The notes: generated by a model not told the origin, from the letters alone. 64,000 nucleotides of DNA from an uncultured Prevotellaceae bacterium (GCA_900316285.1 ONCG01000014.1:46279-110278); one strand, 5' to 3'; shown: positions 26,509-35,838, numbered from the stretch's first letter. Numbers and translations are program-made.

Positions 26509-26771
26509 GGCAGTCTGAGGTATATGTTCAAGACAGCTCGCAAGGTGCTCTGAAGTGTTAATAGGCGTAACTCTTTGAATCTTAAGCAGTTGTATCGTTT
26601 CCCGTTTTTCGCGCTATTTCGCCCCGAAGTCGGTTTCCTTTAGAACAAGGCGATTCTCAGAGGGGTGTTTTGAGTAAAAAATGTTGAGAAATCGCAACTG
26701 CCTTTGACAAGATTCCTGACAGCGTTTGTGGCAACTACGTAAAAGTTTTTCATGACTTTTCCACCATTTTC

Positions 26772-26803
26772 TTTGCAACTTCAAAATTAAAGTTGTATCT
26801 TTG
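26772..26803 (+). promoter_or_regulatory. Promoter of the aspartyl protease gene
   Basis: TTTG (26772-26775) and TATCTTTG (26796-26803) are separated by 20 bp, a consensus Bacteroidetes promoter. Predicted leader of about 115-125 nt. Confidence 0.7.
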
Positions 26804-26935
26804 CATCGTACCCTCATCGATGAGCTGTTTTATAACAATGGTTCAGAGTGAGACCTATATATGGAAAAAGCGTTTTTTACTAGACGCTTTCTGCAGGTTT
26901 ATTCTATGTGAGAAATATAAACTATGTTTACGTTC

Positions 26936-28171
26936 ATGAAAAGAGTATTTGTTTGTATTATTTCATTCTTGTTAGTATGTATCTCTGTTTATGGACAGAA
27001 AACTATAAGAATGGAGAAAGAAGGAGGGATTTATAAAATCTCATGTAAAGTAAACGGAGCTCCGATGAAGATGTATTTTGATACAGGGGCTTCAACCGTC
27101 TCTATTTCCAGAGCTACTGCTATTTATTTGCTTGATAATGATTTGATTAGTTCCCAAGATTTTCGTGGCAATGCAAAAACGACAACGGCGGATGGTAGTA
27201 TCTCAGACAATATGGTGATCAACTTAAAGGATATTGAAATTGATGGTATTCATCTGCGTGATGTTTTGGCAACTGTTAGTTATTCTCTAAATGCCCCGTT
27301 GCTCTTAGGACAAACAGCCATTCAGCGTCTTGGAAGAATTTCTCTACAGGGGGATATTTTAACGATTCACACAACTACATCAAGTCTAAATGAACAAAAT
27401 ATTAGAAGGGATGAACTGGATGCCCAACTTAGGCATTTACGCAATTCGAGATTTTCAAATAATGATTCTGAATATGAGGTTTTAGAAATAATCGAAAAAA
27501 TTGAAATATATAATCAATTAAATGAATTTGAATTGTTCTGTAAAATAATGGCTCTTTCTAATACAAGCAAGCACGACGAGGTTATTTCTTCTGCTCAAAC
27601 ATGGATTGACAGATATGCTGCAGATACCGACAGTATAGATTGGAAAATGAGAGTTTATCTTGTTGCTGCGCTAGCAAATGCCTTTGGTGAAAGTGGTAAC
27701 AGAGAAAAGAGTATGGAATATCTAAAACGCTGTAGCAATTATTGGAGGCAGTTCTCAGATAAGACAGGAGACGTCTACTGGCACCATTATCCCTTTATAG
27801 TTAGTAAATATTGTGCTTCTAAAAATGTTGGTGGACATTGGGAAGCAATTCGTGCAGCGAAAGAGTCTCTTATACATTTCCTAAAACACGATAACTTATC
27901 AATTAATTCTATAAATAACAATCGGTGTAAGAATTGGGAATATGGTAGTATTGTGGCGATTCTATGGATTGGATATAATAGACAACTTATGTATAATCGA
28001 GAAAGAAATAATAATTATGTAACTGAACATGATGCAAATTTATTAAGAATTAGCACTATTTTAGCAGCAAAAGTAGGCATAGATGAAGCTATTAATATGG
28101 CTAGAAACAGAAAATGGAATTATATACAAAAACTGTCAAGCACAGAACTGAATCTAATAGAAATAGAATAA
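26936..28171 (+). CDS. Secreted retropepsin-like aspartyl protease
   Basis: 411 residues from the ATG at 26936; the ATG at 26924 adds four residues. A signal peptide ends near residue 20. Residues 30-150 form a single retropepsin-type lobe with the catalytic motif FDTGAST (Asp49) and the second hallmark LLGQTAIQRLG. Such proteins work as homodimers and belong to the clan AA bacterial families. The remaining 260 residues are helical and may form TPR-like repeats (SSAQTWIDRYAAD, REKSMEYLKRCSNYW). Base composition is AT-rich relative to the neighbours, suggesting recent acquisition. The substrate is unknown. Confidence 0.8.
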   Translation: MKRVFVCIISFLLVCISVYGQKTIRMEKEGGIYKISCKVNGAPMKMYFDTGASTVSISRATAIYLLDNDLISSQDFRGNAKTTTADGSISDNMVINLKDIEIDGIHLRDVLATVSYSLNAPLLLGQTAIQRLGRISLQGDILTIHTTTSSLNEQNIRRDELDAQLRHLRNSRFSNNDSEYEVLEIIEKIEIYNQLNEFELFCKIMALSNTSKHDEVISSAQTWIDRYAADTDSIDWKMRVYLVAALANAFGESGNREKSMEYLKRCSNYWRQFSDKTGDVYWHHYPFIVSKYCASKNVGGHWEAIRAAKESLIHFLKHDNLSINSINNNRCKNWEYGSIVAILWIGYNRQLMYNRERNNNYVTEHDANLLRISTILAAKVGIDEAINMARNRKWNYIQKLSSTELNLIEIE

Positions 28172-28304
28172 TAATGGTTATAATAACACGCAATAAGAAC
28201 GGATTCATTATAAAACGTCTAATTCAGTAATACTCTGTGGTAACATTTATTTCAATTATACTGAAAAATATCTGTTTCGTTATTGCGGAACAGATTTTTT
28301 TTGT

Positions 28305-28312
28305 TATCTTTG
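28305..28312 (+). promoter_or_regulatory. miaA -7 element
   Basis: TATCTTTG ends nine bases before the chosen ATG at 28322, which would give a very short leader. Confidence 0.5.
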
Positions 28313-28321
28313 TCGTCAGAT

Positions 28322-29266
28322 ATGCAGAAGATGATCACCATACTCGGCCCGACAGCCAGCGGCAAGACGTCGCTGGCGGCGGCATTGGCCTACAGGCTGC
28401 ACCTCGAGGGGCAGGAGGCAGAGATCCTGAGCGGCGACTCGCGGCAGGTGTATCGTGGTATGACCATCGGCACGGGCAAGGACCTCGACGACTATGTTGT
28501 TGAAGGCTACCACGTGCCCTATCATCTCATCGACATCTGTGAGCCTGGCACGAAGTACAACCTCTTCCAATACCAGCAGGACTTCCACAAGGCCTACGAA
28601 CAGATACGGAGTAGGGGAGCACTGCCCATCCTCTGTGGCGGTACGGGGCTCTACATAGAGTCAGTGCTGAAGGGCTACCAGCTGTCGCCCGTGCCGCAGA
28701 ACCCTGCCTTGCGCGATGAGCTGGAAGGTCGCTCGCTGGAGGAGCTCACGCAGATGCTCATCGGCTTGAAGCGGCAGACGGGCTCTAATATGCACAACCA
28801 GACGGACGTGGACACCGCGCAACGGGCCATCCGCGCCATCGAGATAGAGACCTACAACCTGGAGCACCCCACGGAGCTTCGCGCGCTGCCTGCCGTCCCT
28901 AGTATTATAATAGGTGTAAGCATCGACCGTGAGGCTCGCCGCGAGAAGATCACCCGCCGCCTGCGCCAGCGACTCGACGAAGGCATGGTCGACGAGATTC
29001 GAGGGCTGCTTGCACGAGGCATTGCGGCAGAAGACCTCATGTACTACGGCCTGGAGTATAAGTTCATCACGGAATATGCCATCGGGCAGACCTCTTTCGA
29101 CGAGATGTTCCGCCAGCTGGAGATTGCCATCCACCAGTTTGCCAAGCGACAGATGACGTGGTTCCGTGGTATGGAGCGGCGCGGCTTCACCATTCATTGG
29201 GTCGATGCCCTGTTGCCCATGGAGCAGAAAGTGGAATTCGTAATGGAGGTGTGTAAAGGGGCATAA
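28322..29266 (+). CDS. miaA: tRNA dimethylallyltransferase MiaA
   Basis: 314 residues from the ATG at 28322. An in-frame start at 28283 would put extra residues upstream of the promoter's -7 element and is less likely. P-loop GPTASGKTS (9-17), the SGDSRQVYRGMTIGTGK segment, YHLIDICEPG and GGTGLYIE are family hallmarks. MiaA adds a dimethylallyl group to A37 of tRNAs reading UNN codons. The last codons and stop lie inside a G-rich repeat (AAAGGGGCATAAAGGGG), so the C-terminus has been shaped by that repeat. Confidence 0.95.
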   Translation: MQKMITILGPTASGKTSLAAALAYRLHLEGQEAEILSGDSRQVYRGMTIGTGKDLDDYVVEGYHVPYHLIDICEPGTKYNLFQYQQDFHKAYEQIRSRGALPILCGGTGLYIESVLKGYQLSPVPQNPALRDELEGRSLEELTQMLIGLKRQTGSNMHNQTDVDTAQRAIRAIEIETYNLEHPTELRALPAVPSIIIGVSIDREARREKITRRLRQRLDEGMVDEIRGLLARGIAAEDLMYYGLEYKFITEYAIGQTSFDEMFRQLEIAIHQFAKRQMTWFRGMERRGFTIHWVDALLPMEQKVEFVMEVCKGA

Positions 29267-29590
29267 AGGGGAGAAAAGGGAGAAAAGGGGAGAAAAGGGC
29301 ATAAAGGGGACGAATGCTCTGTTGCTAACGGTAGGGGCAGACCCCCGTGTCTGCCCGCGCAATTTGGGCGTATATGCATGCAGGTTGTTCTTTATGATTC
29401 GGGCAGACACAGGGGTCTGCCCCTACGCGAGGCGCTACAGGCAATAAACGTCCATAATAACCCTGCATTCTTTCCCCGCTTCGCTCTGAAAGCGTCTCCT
29501 ACGTCGCCGAGCGATAGCCGCCCCTTATCAAGGGGCTCTAAATCTCCCCTTTTATTCCCTTTCACTCCCCTTTAAACCCTTAAAAAACAA
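29267..29590. repeat. Intergenic block of G-run and palindromic repeats
   Basis: The block begins with GGGG runs spaced by GAGAAAA (to about 29310), then a 96-bp palindromic element at 29331-29426. Its 27-bp arms (GTAGGGGCAGAC... and ...GTCTGCCCCTAC) differ at one position. At 29550-29580 there are C-rich runs complementary to the G-rich start. No gene. The G-run part recurs at 40931-40970. Confidence 0.75.
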
Positions 29591-29608
29591 ACATTCATCG
29601 CCAAAAGT

Positions 29609-29639
29609 TTTGTCGTTTGAAGAAAAACGATTATTTTTG
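29609..29639 (+). promoter_or_regulatory. Promoter of the lipid kinase gene
   Basis: TTTG (29609-29612) and TATTTTTG (29632-29639) are separated by 19 bp, with the ATG at 29666. Confidence 0.7.
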
Positions 29640-29665
29640 CAGAATAAACGATACTGACCAACAAT

Positions 29666-30598
29666 ATGAACGAAGAGAAGTGGGGAATACTCTATTGTCC
29701 GAAGTCGGGCTATTGGAGTTCGCCGAAGAAACGGTGGGAGAAGATTGAGCGGTGCCTGCAGGCTGAGGGCATCGACTACGACTACGTGCAGAGCGAGAAC
29801 TCGGGCAGCGTAGACCGCCTGGTGAAAATGCTCATCTCCAACGGCTATAAGACCATCGTCATCGTGGGAGGCGACTCGGCATTGAACGATGCCGTGAACT
29901 GCCTCATGCAGATTGACCAGCAGAAGCGCGAGGAGATTGTGCTGGGCGTGGTGCCCAATGGCATGATGAACGACTTTGCGCACTTCTGGGAGTTCGACGA
30001 GGACAACGTGGAGCAGACCATCGGCTGGCTGAAGCAGCGCCGCATCCGCAAGATCGACCTCGGCTGCATTCGCTACGTCAGCAAGCAGGGCGACCATTGC
30101 CGCCGCTACTTCCTGAACTGCATCAACATCGGACTCGTGGCAACCATCATGAACCTGCGCCGCCAGACGCGCCACTACTTCGGCTCGCGCACGCTGTCGT
30201 TCCTCTTCTCGTTCATCTTGATGATCTTCCAGCGACTGGAGTACAAGATGCACCTGAAGATCAACACCGACGAGGTGAAGCGAAAGGTGATGACCGTCTG
30301 CATTGGCAACGCCCTCGGCTACGGCCAGACACCCAACGCCGTGCCCTACAACGGACAGCTCGACGTCTCGGTGGTCTACCACCCAGAGATGACGCAGCTC
30401 TTCGAGGGCATCTATCTCTTCGTGCGAGGCAAGTTCCTCAACCACCGCTCCGTGCATCCCTATCGCACGCAGAAGGTGGAAGTCCTGCAAGCCGACCATG
30501 CAATGGTGGGCATCGACGGCCGCATGATGAACACCCCCGTAGGTGCGTTCACCGTCAGCGTTGAGCAGGAGGTAATTAACTTCCTCATACCCTGCTAA
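29666..30598 (+). CDS. Diacylglycerol kinase family (lipid kinase) protein
   Basis: 310 residues. The DAGK catalytic fold is recognisable from YKTIVIVGGDSALNDAVN (61-78), VLGVVPNGMMNDFA and the later VCIGNALGYGQ. The nucleotide-binding loop reads GGDSALND where most family members have GGDGTxNE, so the glycine after Asp70 is Ser71. The family phosphorylates diacylglycerol, ceramide or related lipids with ATP. The substrate cannot be told from sequence. Single gene with its own promoter and a strong terminator. Confidence 0.85.
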   Translation: MNEEKWGILYCPKSGYWSSPKKRWEKIERCLQAEGIDYDYVQSENSGSVDRLVKMLISNGYKTIVIVGGDSALNDAVNCLMQIDQQKREEIVLGVVPNGMMNDFAHFWEFDEDNVEQTIGWLKQRRIRKIDLGCIRYVSKQGDHCRRYFLNCINIGLVATIMNLRRQTRHYFGSRTLSFLFSFILMIFQRLEYKMHLKINTDEVKRKVMTVCIGNALGYGQTPNAVPYNGQLDVSVVYHPEMTQLFEGIYLFVRGKFLNHRSVHPYRTQKVEVLQADHAMVGIDGRMMNTPVGAFTVSVEQEVINFLIPC

Positions 30599-30611
30599 CG
30601 GCATGAAATGG

Positions 30612-30639
30612 GCACTTTCTCTAGGGAAAGTGCTTTTTT
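30612..30639 (+). terminator. Terminator after the lipid kinase gene
   Basis: Stem GCACTTTC / GGAAAGTGC with a short loop, followed by seven T. Confidence 0.85.
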
Positions 30640-30650
30640 TTATGAAAAAA

Positions 30651-30682
30651 TTTGGCAGTGAAGTGAAAAAACCGTACCTTTG
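30651..30682 (+). promoter_or_regulatory. Promoter of the glycogen/alpha-glucan operon
   Basis: TTTG (30651-30654) and TACCTTTG (30675-30682) are separated by 20 bp; leader of about 80 nt before the ATG at 30770. Confidence 0.75.
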
Positions 30683-30769
30683 AAGGGGAATTATCGAAAT
30701 GACTTGCATCGCAAAGGTGCAACGAAATTGAACCTACAATTATCATCAACCTAAATACCAAGAGCTAAC

Positions 30770-32776
30770 ATGAGTTATCTGAGATTTGAAAAAGCTCTGA
30801 TGACAAACCTGCAGGATTCTCTGCCGAAGGAGTTGCTTCGCACCAACCGTTCGGGCGCTTACTCGTGCTCGACGATTGTGGATTGCAACATCCGCAAGTA
30901 TCACGGCCTGCTCGTCGTACCTGTTCCTGAACTCGACGACGAGAACCACGTGTTGCTGTCGTCGCTCGACTGCACCGTCGTTCAGCATGGCGCCGAGTTC
31001 AACCTGGGTTTGCACAAGTATCAGGGCAACAACTACAGTCCGAAGGGTCACAAGTACATTCGCGAGTTTGACTGTGACAAGATTCCAACTACCATCTACC
31101 GCGTCGGAGGCGTGATTCTGAAGAAGGAGTTCCTTTTCCAGAACTACGAGGACCGCATCCTCATCCGCTACACCCTCGAAGATGCCCACTCGGCCACGAC
31201 GCTGCGCTTCCGCCCGTTCCTGGCCTTCAGAAGCGTGCGCCAGTTCACACACGAGAACTCCGTGGCTTCGCGCGAGTATCATCTGGTGGACAATGGTATC
31301 AAGACCTGTATGTATGCCGGCTACCCCGACCTCTATATGCAGTTCTCGAAGAAGAACGAGTTCATCTTCCAGCCCGACTGGTATCGCGGTGTGGAGTATC
31401 CGAAGGAACAGGAGCGCGGCTACGCCTCCAACGAGGACCTCTACGTGCCCGGCTATTTCGAGATGCCTATTAAGAAAGGTGAGAGCATCGTGTTTGCAGC
31501 ATCGACGAGTGAGATCAAGACTTCGCGCCTGAAGAAACTCTTCGACGAGGAGGTGAGCTACCGTCCGCCGCGCGACAACTTCTTCCACTGTCTGGTGAAT
31601 GCCGCCCATCAGTTCCACGTGCGCGTGAAGCGAGAGGACGGCGAGAAGGAAGTTTGGTCATCGACTCAGGCTCCCACGAAGGAGTACTATTCCAACGACG
31701 ACCGCTACCTGCTGGCCGGCTATCCGTGGTTCAAGTGCCGCGCCCGCGACACCTTCATCGCCCTGCCTGGTCTGACGCTGAGCATCGCCGAAGACGAATA
31801 CTTCGAGCTTGTGATGCGTACCGCCGAGCGTGGCCTGCGCGAGTTCATGGAAGAGAAGCCTTCGACAACTAAGATTTATGAAATAGAGAAGCCCGACGTA
31901 CCCCTCTGGGCAGTATGGGCCATTCAGCAATATGCCAAGAAGCTGGGCAAGCAGCGCTGCAAGGAAAAGTATGGCAAGCTGCTGCGCGACATCGTGACAT
32001 TCATTGAGGAGAACAAGCATCCGAACATGACGCTTGACGACAACGGACTCGTGCGCATCGACGGCCGCGACGTGGCTATGACGTGGATGAACTCTACGGC
32101 CAACGGTCGCCCCGTGGTGCCTCGTACAGGCTATTGTGTTGAAATCAACGCCCTTTGGTACAACGCCCTGCGCTTTGTGGCCTCGCTGGCCCGCGACGAC
32201 GAGAACGAGAAGGATGCCGAGCACCTGGAGGCTCTGGCCGAGAAGTGCAAGGAGTCGTTTGTCGACACTTTCTTGAACGAATACGGCTATCTGCTTGACT
32301 ATGTGGATGGTAACACGATGGACTGGAGCGTTCGTCCGAACATGATTTTCGCCGTTGCACTCGACTACTCGCCGCTCACTCAGCAGCAGATGAAGAGTGT
32401 GCTCGACGTCTGCACACGCGAACTGCTTACCCCGAAGGGACTGCGCTCGCTCTCGCCGAAGAGCGGCGGCTACAACCCCATCTACGTGGGTCCGCAGACA
32501 CAACGCGACTACGCCTACCATCAGGGTACGGCTTGGCCTTGGCTGGGAGGTTTCTACATGGAGGCTTGCCTGAAACTCTATAAGCGCACCCGCCTGAGCT
32601 TCATCGAGCGCCAGATGGTGGGTTATGAGGACGAAATGGCTTACCACTGCCTGGGCACCATCTCGGAGCTCTTCGACGGCAACCCGCCATTCCACGGACG
32701 CGGCGCTATGTCGTTTGCCATGAACGTGGCCGAGATTCTGCGCACGCTCGAACTCTTGGAACGTTATAAATATTAA
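30770..32776 (+). CDS. Glycogen debranching enzyme (amylo-alpha-1,6-glucosidase type)
   Basis: 668 residues: an N-terminal GDE_N beta domain (about 15-240, opening LRTNRSGAYSCSTI) and a C-terminal (alpha/alpha)6 catalytic domain (about 290-660). Hallmarks are YPWFKCRARDTFIALPGL, RIDGRDVAMTWMN and the VGPQTQRDYAYHQGTAWPW segment. The enzyme removes alpha-1,6 branch residues during glycogen breakdown. First gene of a three-gene unit with a GT4 and a GH57 protein. There is no signal peptide, so it is cytosolic. Functional call at family level. Confidence 0.93.
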   Translation: MSYLRFEKALMTNLQDSLPKELLRTNRSGAYSCSTIVDCNIRKYHGLLVVPVPELDDENHVLLSSLDCTVVQHGAEFNLGLHKYQGNNYSPKGHKYIREFDCDKIPTTIYRVGGVILKKEFLFQNYEDRILIRYTLEDAHSATTLRFRPFLAFRSVRQFTHENSVASREYHLVDNGIKTCMYAGYPDLYMQFSKKNEFIFQPDWYRGVEYPKEQERGYASNEDLYVPGYFEMPIKKGESIVFAASTSEIKTSRLKKLFDEEVSYRPPRDNFFHCLVNAAHQFHVRVKREDGEKEVWSSTQAPTKEYYSNDDRYLLAGYPWFKCRARDTFIALPGLTLSIAEDEYFELVMRTAERGLREFMEEKPSTTKIYEIEKPDVPLWAVWAIQQYAKKLGKQRCKEKYGKLLRDIVTFIEENKHPNMTLDDNGLVRIDGRDVAMTWMNSTANGRPVVPRTGYCVEINALWYNALRFVASLARDDENEKDAEHLEALAEKCKESFVDTFLNEYGYLLDYVDGNTMDWSVRPNMIFAVALDYSPLTQQQMKSVLDVCTRELLTPKGLRSLSPKSGGYNPIYVGPQTQRDYAYHQGTAWPWLGGFYMEACLKLYKRTRLSFIERQMVGYEDEMAYHCLGTISELFDGNPPFHGRGAMSFAMNVAEILRTLELLERYKY

Positions 32777-32794
32777 AATAAGGAGGAACCTGAT

Positions 32795-34063
32795 ATGAAA
32801 GTACTAATGTTTGGATGGGAGTATCCTCCTCATGTGTTTGGCGGACTCGCCACAGCCAACTACGGCATCTCCCAGGGCTTGCATGCTCAGGGCGATATCG
32901 ATACCATTCTCTGTTTGCCTAAACCCTTCGGCGACGAAGACCGCTCTGCTTGCAAAATCGTGGCCATGAATGCTGTGCCTATTGCCTGGCGCGACGTCAA
33001 CTACGACTACGTGCAGCAGCGTGTGGGCTCTATCATGTCGCCTGACGACTACTATCGCTATCGCGACCACATCTATGCCGACTTCAACTACATGCACGTC
33101 AACGACTTGGGTGCTATGGAGTTTGCGGGCGGCTATCCCTCTAACCTGCACGAGGAAATCAATAACTACTCGATCATCGCAGGCGTGGTGGCACGCGCGG
33201 AAGAATTCGACATCATCCACGCTCACGACTGGCTGACCTATCCTGCCGGCATTCATGCCAAGCAGGTGAGCGGTAAGCCCCTGTGCATCCACGTGCATGC
33301 TACCGACTTCGACCGTTCGCGCGGAAAGGTGAACCCCACCGTCTATTCTATTGAGAAGAACGGTATGGACAATGCCGATTGCATCATGTGCGTATCGGAG
33401 CTCACTCGCCAGACGGTCATCAACCAGTATCATCAGGATCCGCGCAAGTGCTTCACCGTGCACAACGCCGTTTATCCCTTGAAGCAGGAGCTTCAGGACA
33501 TTCCGCGTCCCGACCACACGGGCAAGGAGAAGGTGGTGACCTTCCTAGGTCGTATCACCATGCAGAAGGGTCCTGAATACTTCGTCGAGGCCGCCAATAT
33601 GGTGCTGCATCGCACACGCAACGTGCGCTTCTGCTTTGCCGGTTCGGGCGATATGATGGAACAAATGATCTATCTCGCTGCAGAGCGCGGTATCGCCGAC
33701 CGCTTCCACTTCCCGGGCTTCATGCGCGGCAAGCAGGTGTATGAGTGCCTGAAGGATAGCGATGTCTACGTGATGCCTTCCGTTTCGGAGCCCTTCGGCA
33801 TCTCTCCGCTTGAAGCCATGCAATGCGGCACGCCGACCATCATCTCGAAGCAGAGTGGTTGCGCCGAGATCCTGCACAATTGCATCAAGGTGGACTATTG
33901 GGACATCCACGCTATGGCCGACGCCATCTACTCCATCTGCGTCAACGAGTCGCTCTTCAAGTACTTGCAGGAAGAAGGCAAGCGCGAGGTTGACCAGATT
34001 ACCTGGGAAAAGGTGGGTAAGTGGATTCGCACACTCTATCTGCGCACCCTTGGGTGGGAGTAA
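32795..34063 (+). CDS. Glycosyltransferase family 4 protein (glycogen locus)
   Basis: 422 residues. The Rossmann start MKVLMFGWEYPPHVFGGLA and the C-terminal donor-site motif EPFGISPLEAMQCGTPTIIS define a GT-B retaining glycosyltransferase of the GT4 type. A starch-synthase-like opening (WEYPPHVFGGL) suggests alpha-glucan synthesis, though the donor is unproven. An AGGAGG sequence lies 8 bases before the ATG, a Shine-Dalgarno site unusual in this phylum and possibly a boost for translation. It follows the debranching enzyme gene by 18 bp. Confidence 0.88.
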   Translation: MKVLMFGWEYPPHVFGGLATANYGISQGLHAQGDIDTILCLPKPFGDEDRSACKIVAMNAVPIAWRDVNYDYVQQRVGSIMSPDDYYRYRDHIYADFNYMHVNDLGAMEFAGGYPSNLHEEINNYSIIAGVVARAEEFDIIHAHDWLTYPAGIHAKQVSGKPLCIHVHATDFDRSRGKVNPTVYSIEKNGMDNADCIMCVSELTRQTVINQYHQDPRKCFTVHNAVYPLKQELQDIPRPDHTGKEKVVTFLGRITMQKGPEYFVEAANMVLHRTRNVRFCFAGSGDMMEQMIYLAAERGIADRFHFPGFMRGKQVYECLKDSDVYVMPSVSEPFGISPLEAMQCGTPTIISKQSGCAEILHNCIKVDYWDIHAMADAIYSICVNESLFKYLQEEGKREVDQITWEKVGKWIRTLYLRTLGWE

Positions 34064-34217
34064 ACCTCCCCCGCCCCTCCGAAGGAGGGGAGGGCCTAGC
34101 GGAGTGAATAATAGTAAAACCAAGAAATAAGTAAAAATCAACAATAACCAATAGTAAGCCTGGGCATCCCCCTGAAACCGCCAGGCACTCCCCTCCTTCG
34201 GAGGGGTCGGGGGAGGT
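34064..34217. repeat. Inverted CCTCC...GGAGG element inside the glycogen operon
   Basis: The arms ACCTCCCCCGCCCCTCCGAA (34064 on) and, inverted, CTTCGGAGGGGTCGGGGGAG (34197-34216) flank about 95 bp. Each arm is itself a hairpin around CCTCCGAAGGAGG. It fills nearly the whole gap between the GT4 and GH57 genes and may modulate expression of the second gene. Confidence 0.75.
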
Positions 34218-34222
34218 TTCTT

Positions 34223-35683
34223 ATGAAAACAATTTGTTTATATTTTGAAATACATCAGATCATTCATCTGAAGCGCTATCGTTTCTTCGATATCGGTACC
34301 GACCATTACTACTACGATGACTACGAGAACGAGCGTAGCATCAGCGATATTGCCGAGCGCTCCTATATGCCCGCGCTCAACACGCTCCATGAGATGATCA
34401 AGGAGAACGGCAAGTACTTCAAGGTGGCATTCTCGCTTTCGGGCGTAGGCATCGAGCAACTCGAGATGCACGCTCCGCAGGTGTTGGAGAAGTTGCAGGA
34501 GATGAACGAGACGGGTTGTGTGGAGTTCCTCGCCGAGCCCTATAGCCACGGCCTGTCGTCGCTCATCAATGCTGAGTGCTTCGCCGCCGACGTGAAGAAG
34601 CAGATGGCAAAGATGAAGGAATACTTCGGCCAGACACCGAAGGTGCTCCGCAACTCATCGCTCATCTACTCTGACGACATCGGTCTGCAGGCTGCTGAGA
34701 TGGGCTTCAAGGGCATGCTCACAGAGGGTGCCAAGCACGTGCTCGGCTGGAAGTCGCCGCACTATGTCTACAACTGCGCATTGGCTCCCAACCTGAAGCT
34801 GTTGCTCCGCGATGTGAAGCTCTCTGACGACATCTCCCTGCGCTTCAACAATCCTGAGTGGGAGGGCTATCCGCTCTTCGCTGACAACTACGTGAACGAG
34901 ATTTCCTCGCACCCCGAGGAGAGCCAGATCATCAACATCTTCATGGAACTCTCGGCACTGGGCATCGCTCAGCCGTTGTCGTCGAACATTCTCGACTTCC
35001 TGCGCGCCATTCCCGCTTGCGCAAAGGAGAAGGGCATCACGTTCTCCACTCCTACCGAGATCTGCATGAAGACCAAGAGCGTTGGTGCTCTCGATGTGCC
35101 CGACACACTCTCGTGGGTCGACGAGGAGCGCGACGTCAGCTGCTGGCTGGGTAACCCTATGCAGCGCGAGGCCTTCCACAAACTCTATGGTGTGGCCGAC
35201 CGCGTGCGCATTGCCAACGACTCGAAGATCAACCTCGACTGGGATTATCTGCAGGCAAGCAACAACTTCCGCTTCATGACCACGAAGCCTTCGAACGTAG
35301 GTCTCGACCGCGGAATCTATTCGTCGCCCTTCGACGCCTTCACGAACTACATGAACATTCTTGGCGACTTCCTGAATCGTGTGAACAGCCTCTATCCTGA
35401 GGACATCGACAACGACCAGCTGGAGTCTCTGCTCACCACCATTCGCAATCAGGGTGAGGAGATCGAGATGCAGGAGAAGGAAATCTCGCGTCTGCAGGCC
35501 AAGCTGGAGAAGGTGGAAGGCAAGAATGCCGAAGAGGAGGCCGAGAAGCCTGCTCCCGCCAAGAAGGCCGCTCCGAAGAAGGCTCCTGCCAAGAAGGCTC
35601 CCGCTAAGAAGGCAGAAGAGAAGCCCGCCGCTAAGAAGGCTCCAGCCAAGAAGGCACCCGCCAAGAAGGCTGAGAAGAAGTAG
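34223..35683 (+). CDS. GH57 alpha-amylase-family protein with basic repeat tail
   Basis: 486 residues. The N-terminal (beta/alpha)7 region (HQIIHLKRYRFFDIG, then the nucleophile region VEFLAEPYSHGLSSL and the acid region IYSDDIGLQ) fits GH57, a family of alpha-amylases and glucanotransferases. No signal peptide, so it acts inside the cell. Residues of about 405-430 are a short coiled coil and the last 50-55 residues are a Lys/Ala/Pro tail (AAPKKAPAKKAPAKK) of the kind seen in DNA-binding histone-like proteins, which is strange on a glycosidase. Third gene of the glycogen unit. Confidence 0.88.
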   Translation: MKTICLYFEIHQIIHLKRYRFFDIGTDHYYYDDYENERSISDIAERSYMPALNTLHEMIKENGKYFKVAFSLSGVGIEQLEMHAPQVLEKLQEMNETGCVEFLAEPYSHGLSSLINAECFAADVKKQMAKMKEYFGQTPKVLRNSSLIYSDDIGLQAAEMGFKGMLTEGAKHVLGWKSPHYVYNCALAPNLKLLLRDVKLSDDISLRFNNPEWEGYPLFADNYVNEISSHPEESQIINIFMELSALGIAQPLSSNILDFLRAIPACAKEKGITFSTPTEICMKTKSVGALDVPDTLSWVDEERDVSCWLGNPMQREAFHKLYGVADRVRIANDSKINLDWDYLQASNNFRFMTTKPSNVGLDRGIYSSPFDAFTNYMNILGDFLNRVNSLYPEDIDNDQLESLLTTIRNQGEEIEMQEKEISRLQAKLEKVEGKNAEEEAEKPAPAKKAAPKKAPAKKAPAKKAEEKPAAKKAPAKKAPAKKAEKK

Positions 35684-35697
35684 GCATTGACCTTCAT

Positions 35698-35812
35698 GGG
35701 GATGCGTCAGAATATTTGCAGAATAAGCACAGAACCTTCAGGTATTTGCAAAATATGCACAGAACCTTCAGGTACTGATTGCTGCCTTGCAAGCTGACGC
35801 ATCCCTTTTTTA
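35698..35812 (+). terminator. Long-loop terminator containing 30-bp tandem repeats
   Basis: A 13-base arm, GGGGATGCGTCAG (35698-35710), pairs over 12 bp with CTGACGCATCCC (35794-35805), followed by TTTTTT. The loop contains two exact-period 30-bp units (35713-35742 and 35743-35772) ending ACAGAACCTTCAGG. It ends the glycogen operon before pncB. Confidence 0.7.
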
Positions 35813-35838
35813 TATACATTTAATTAACAAAATTCGTT

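Noticed and set aside
26614-26817. Minus-strand ORF of 67 residues
   Set aside because: It has no recognisable domain, lies partly over the promoter of the protease gene, and has no own promoter motif.
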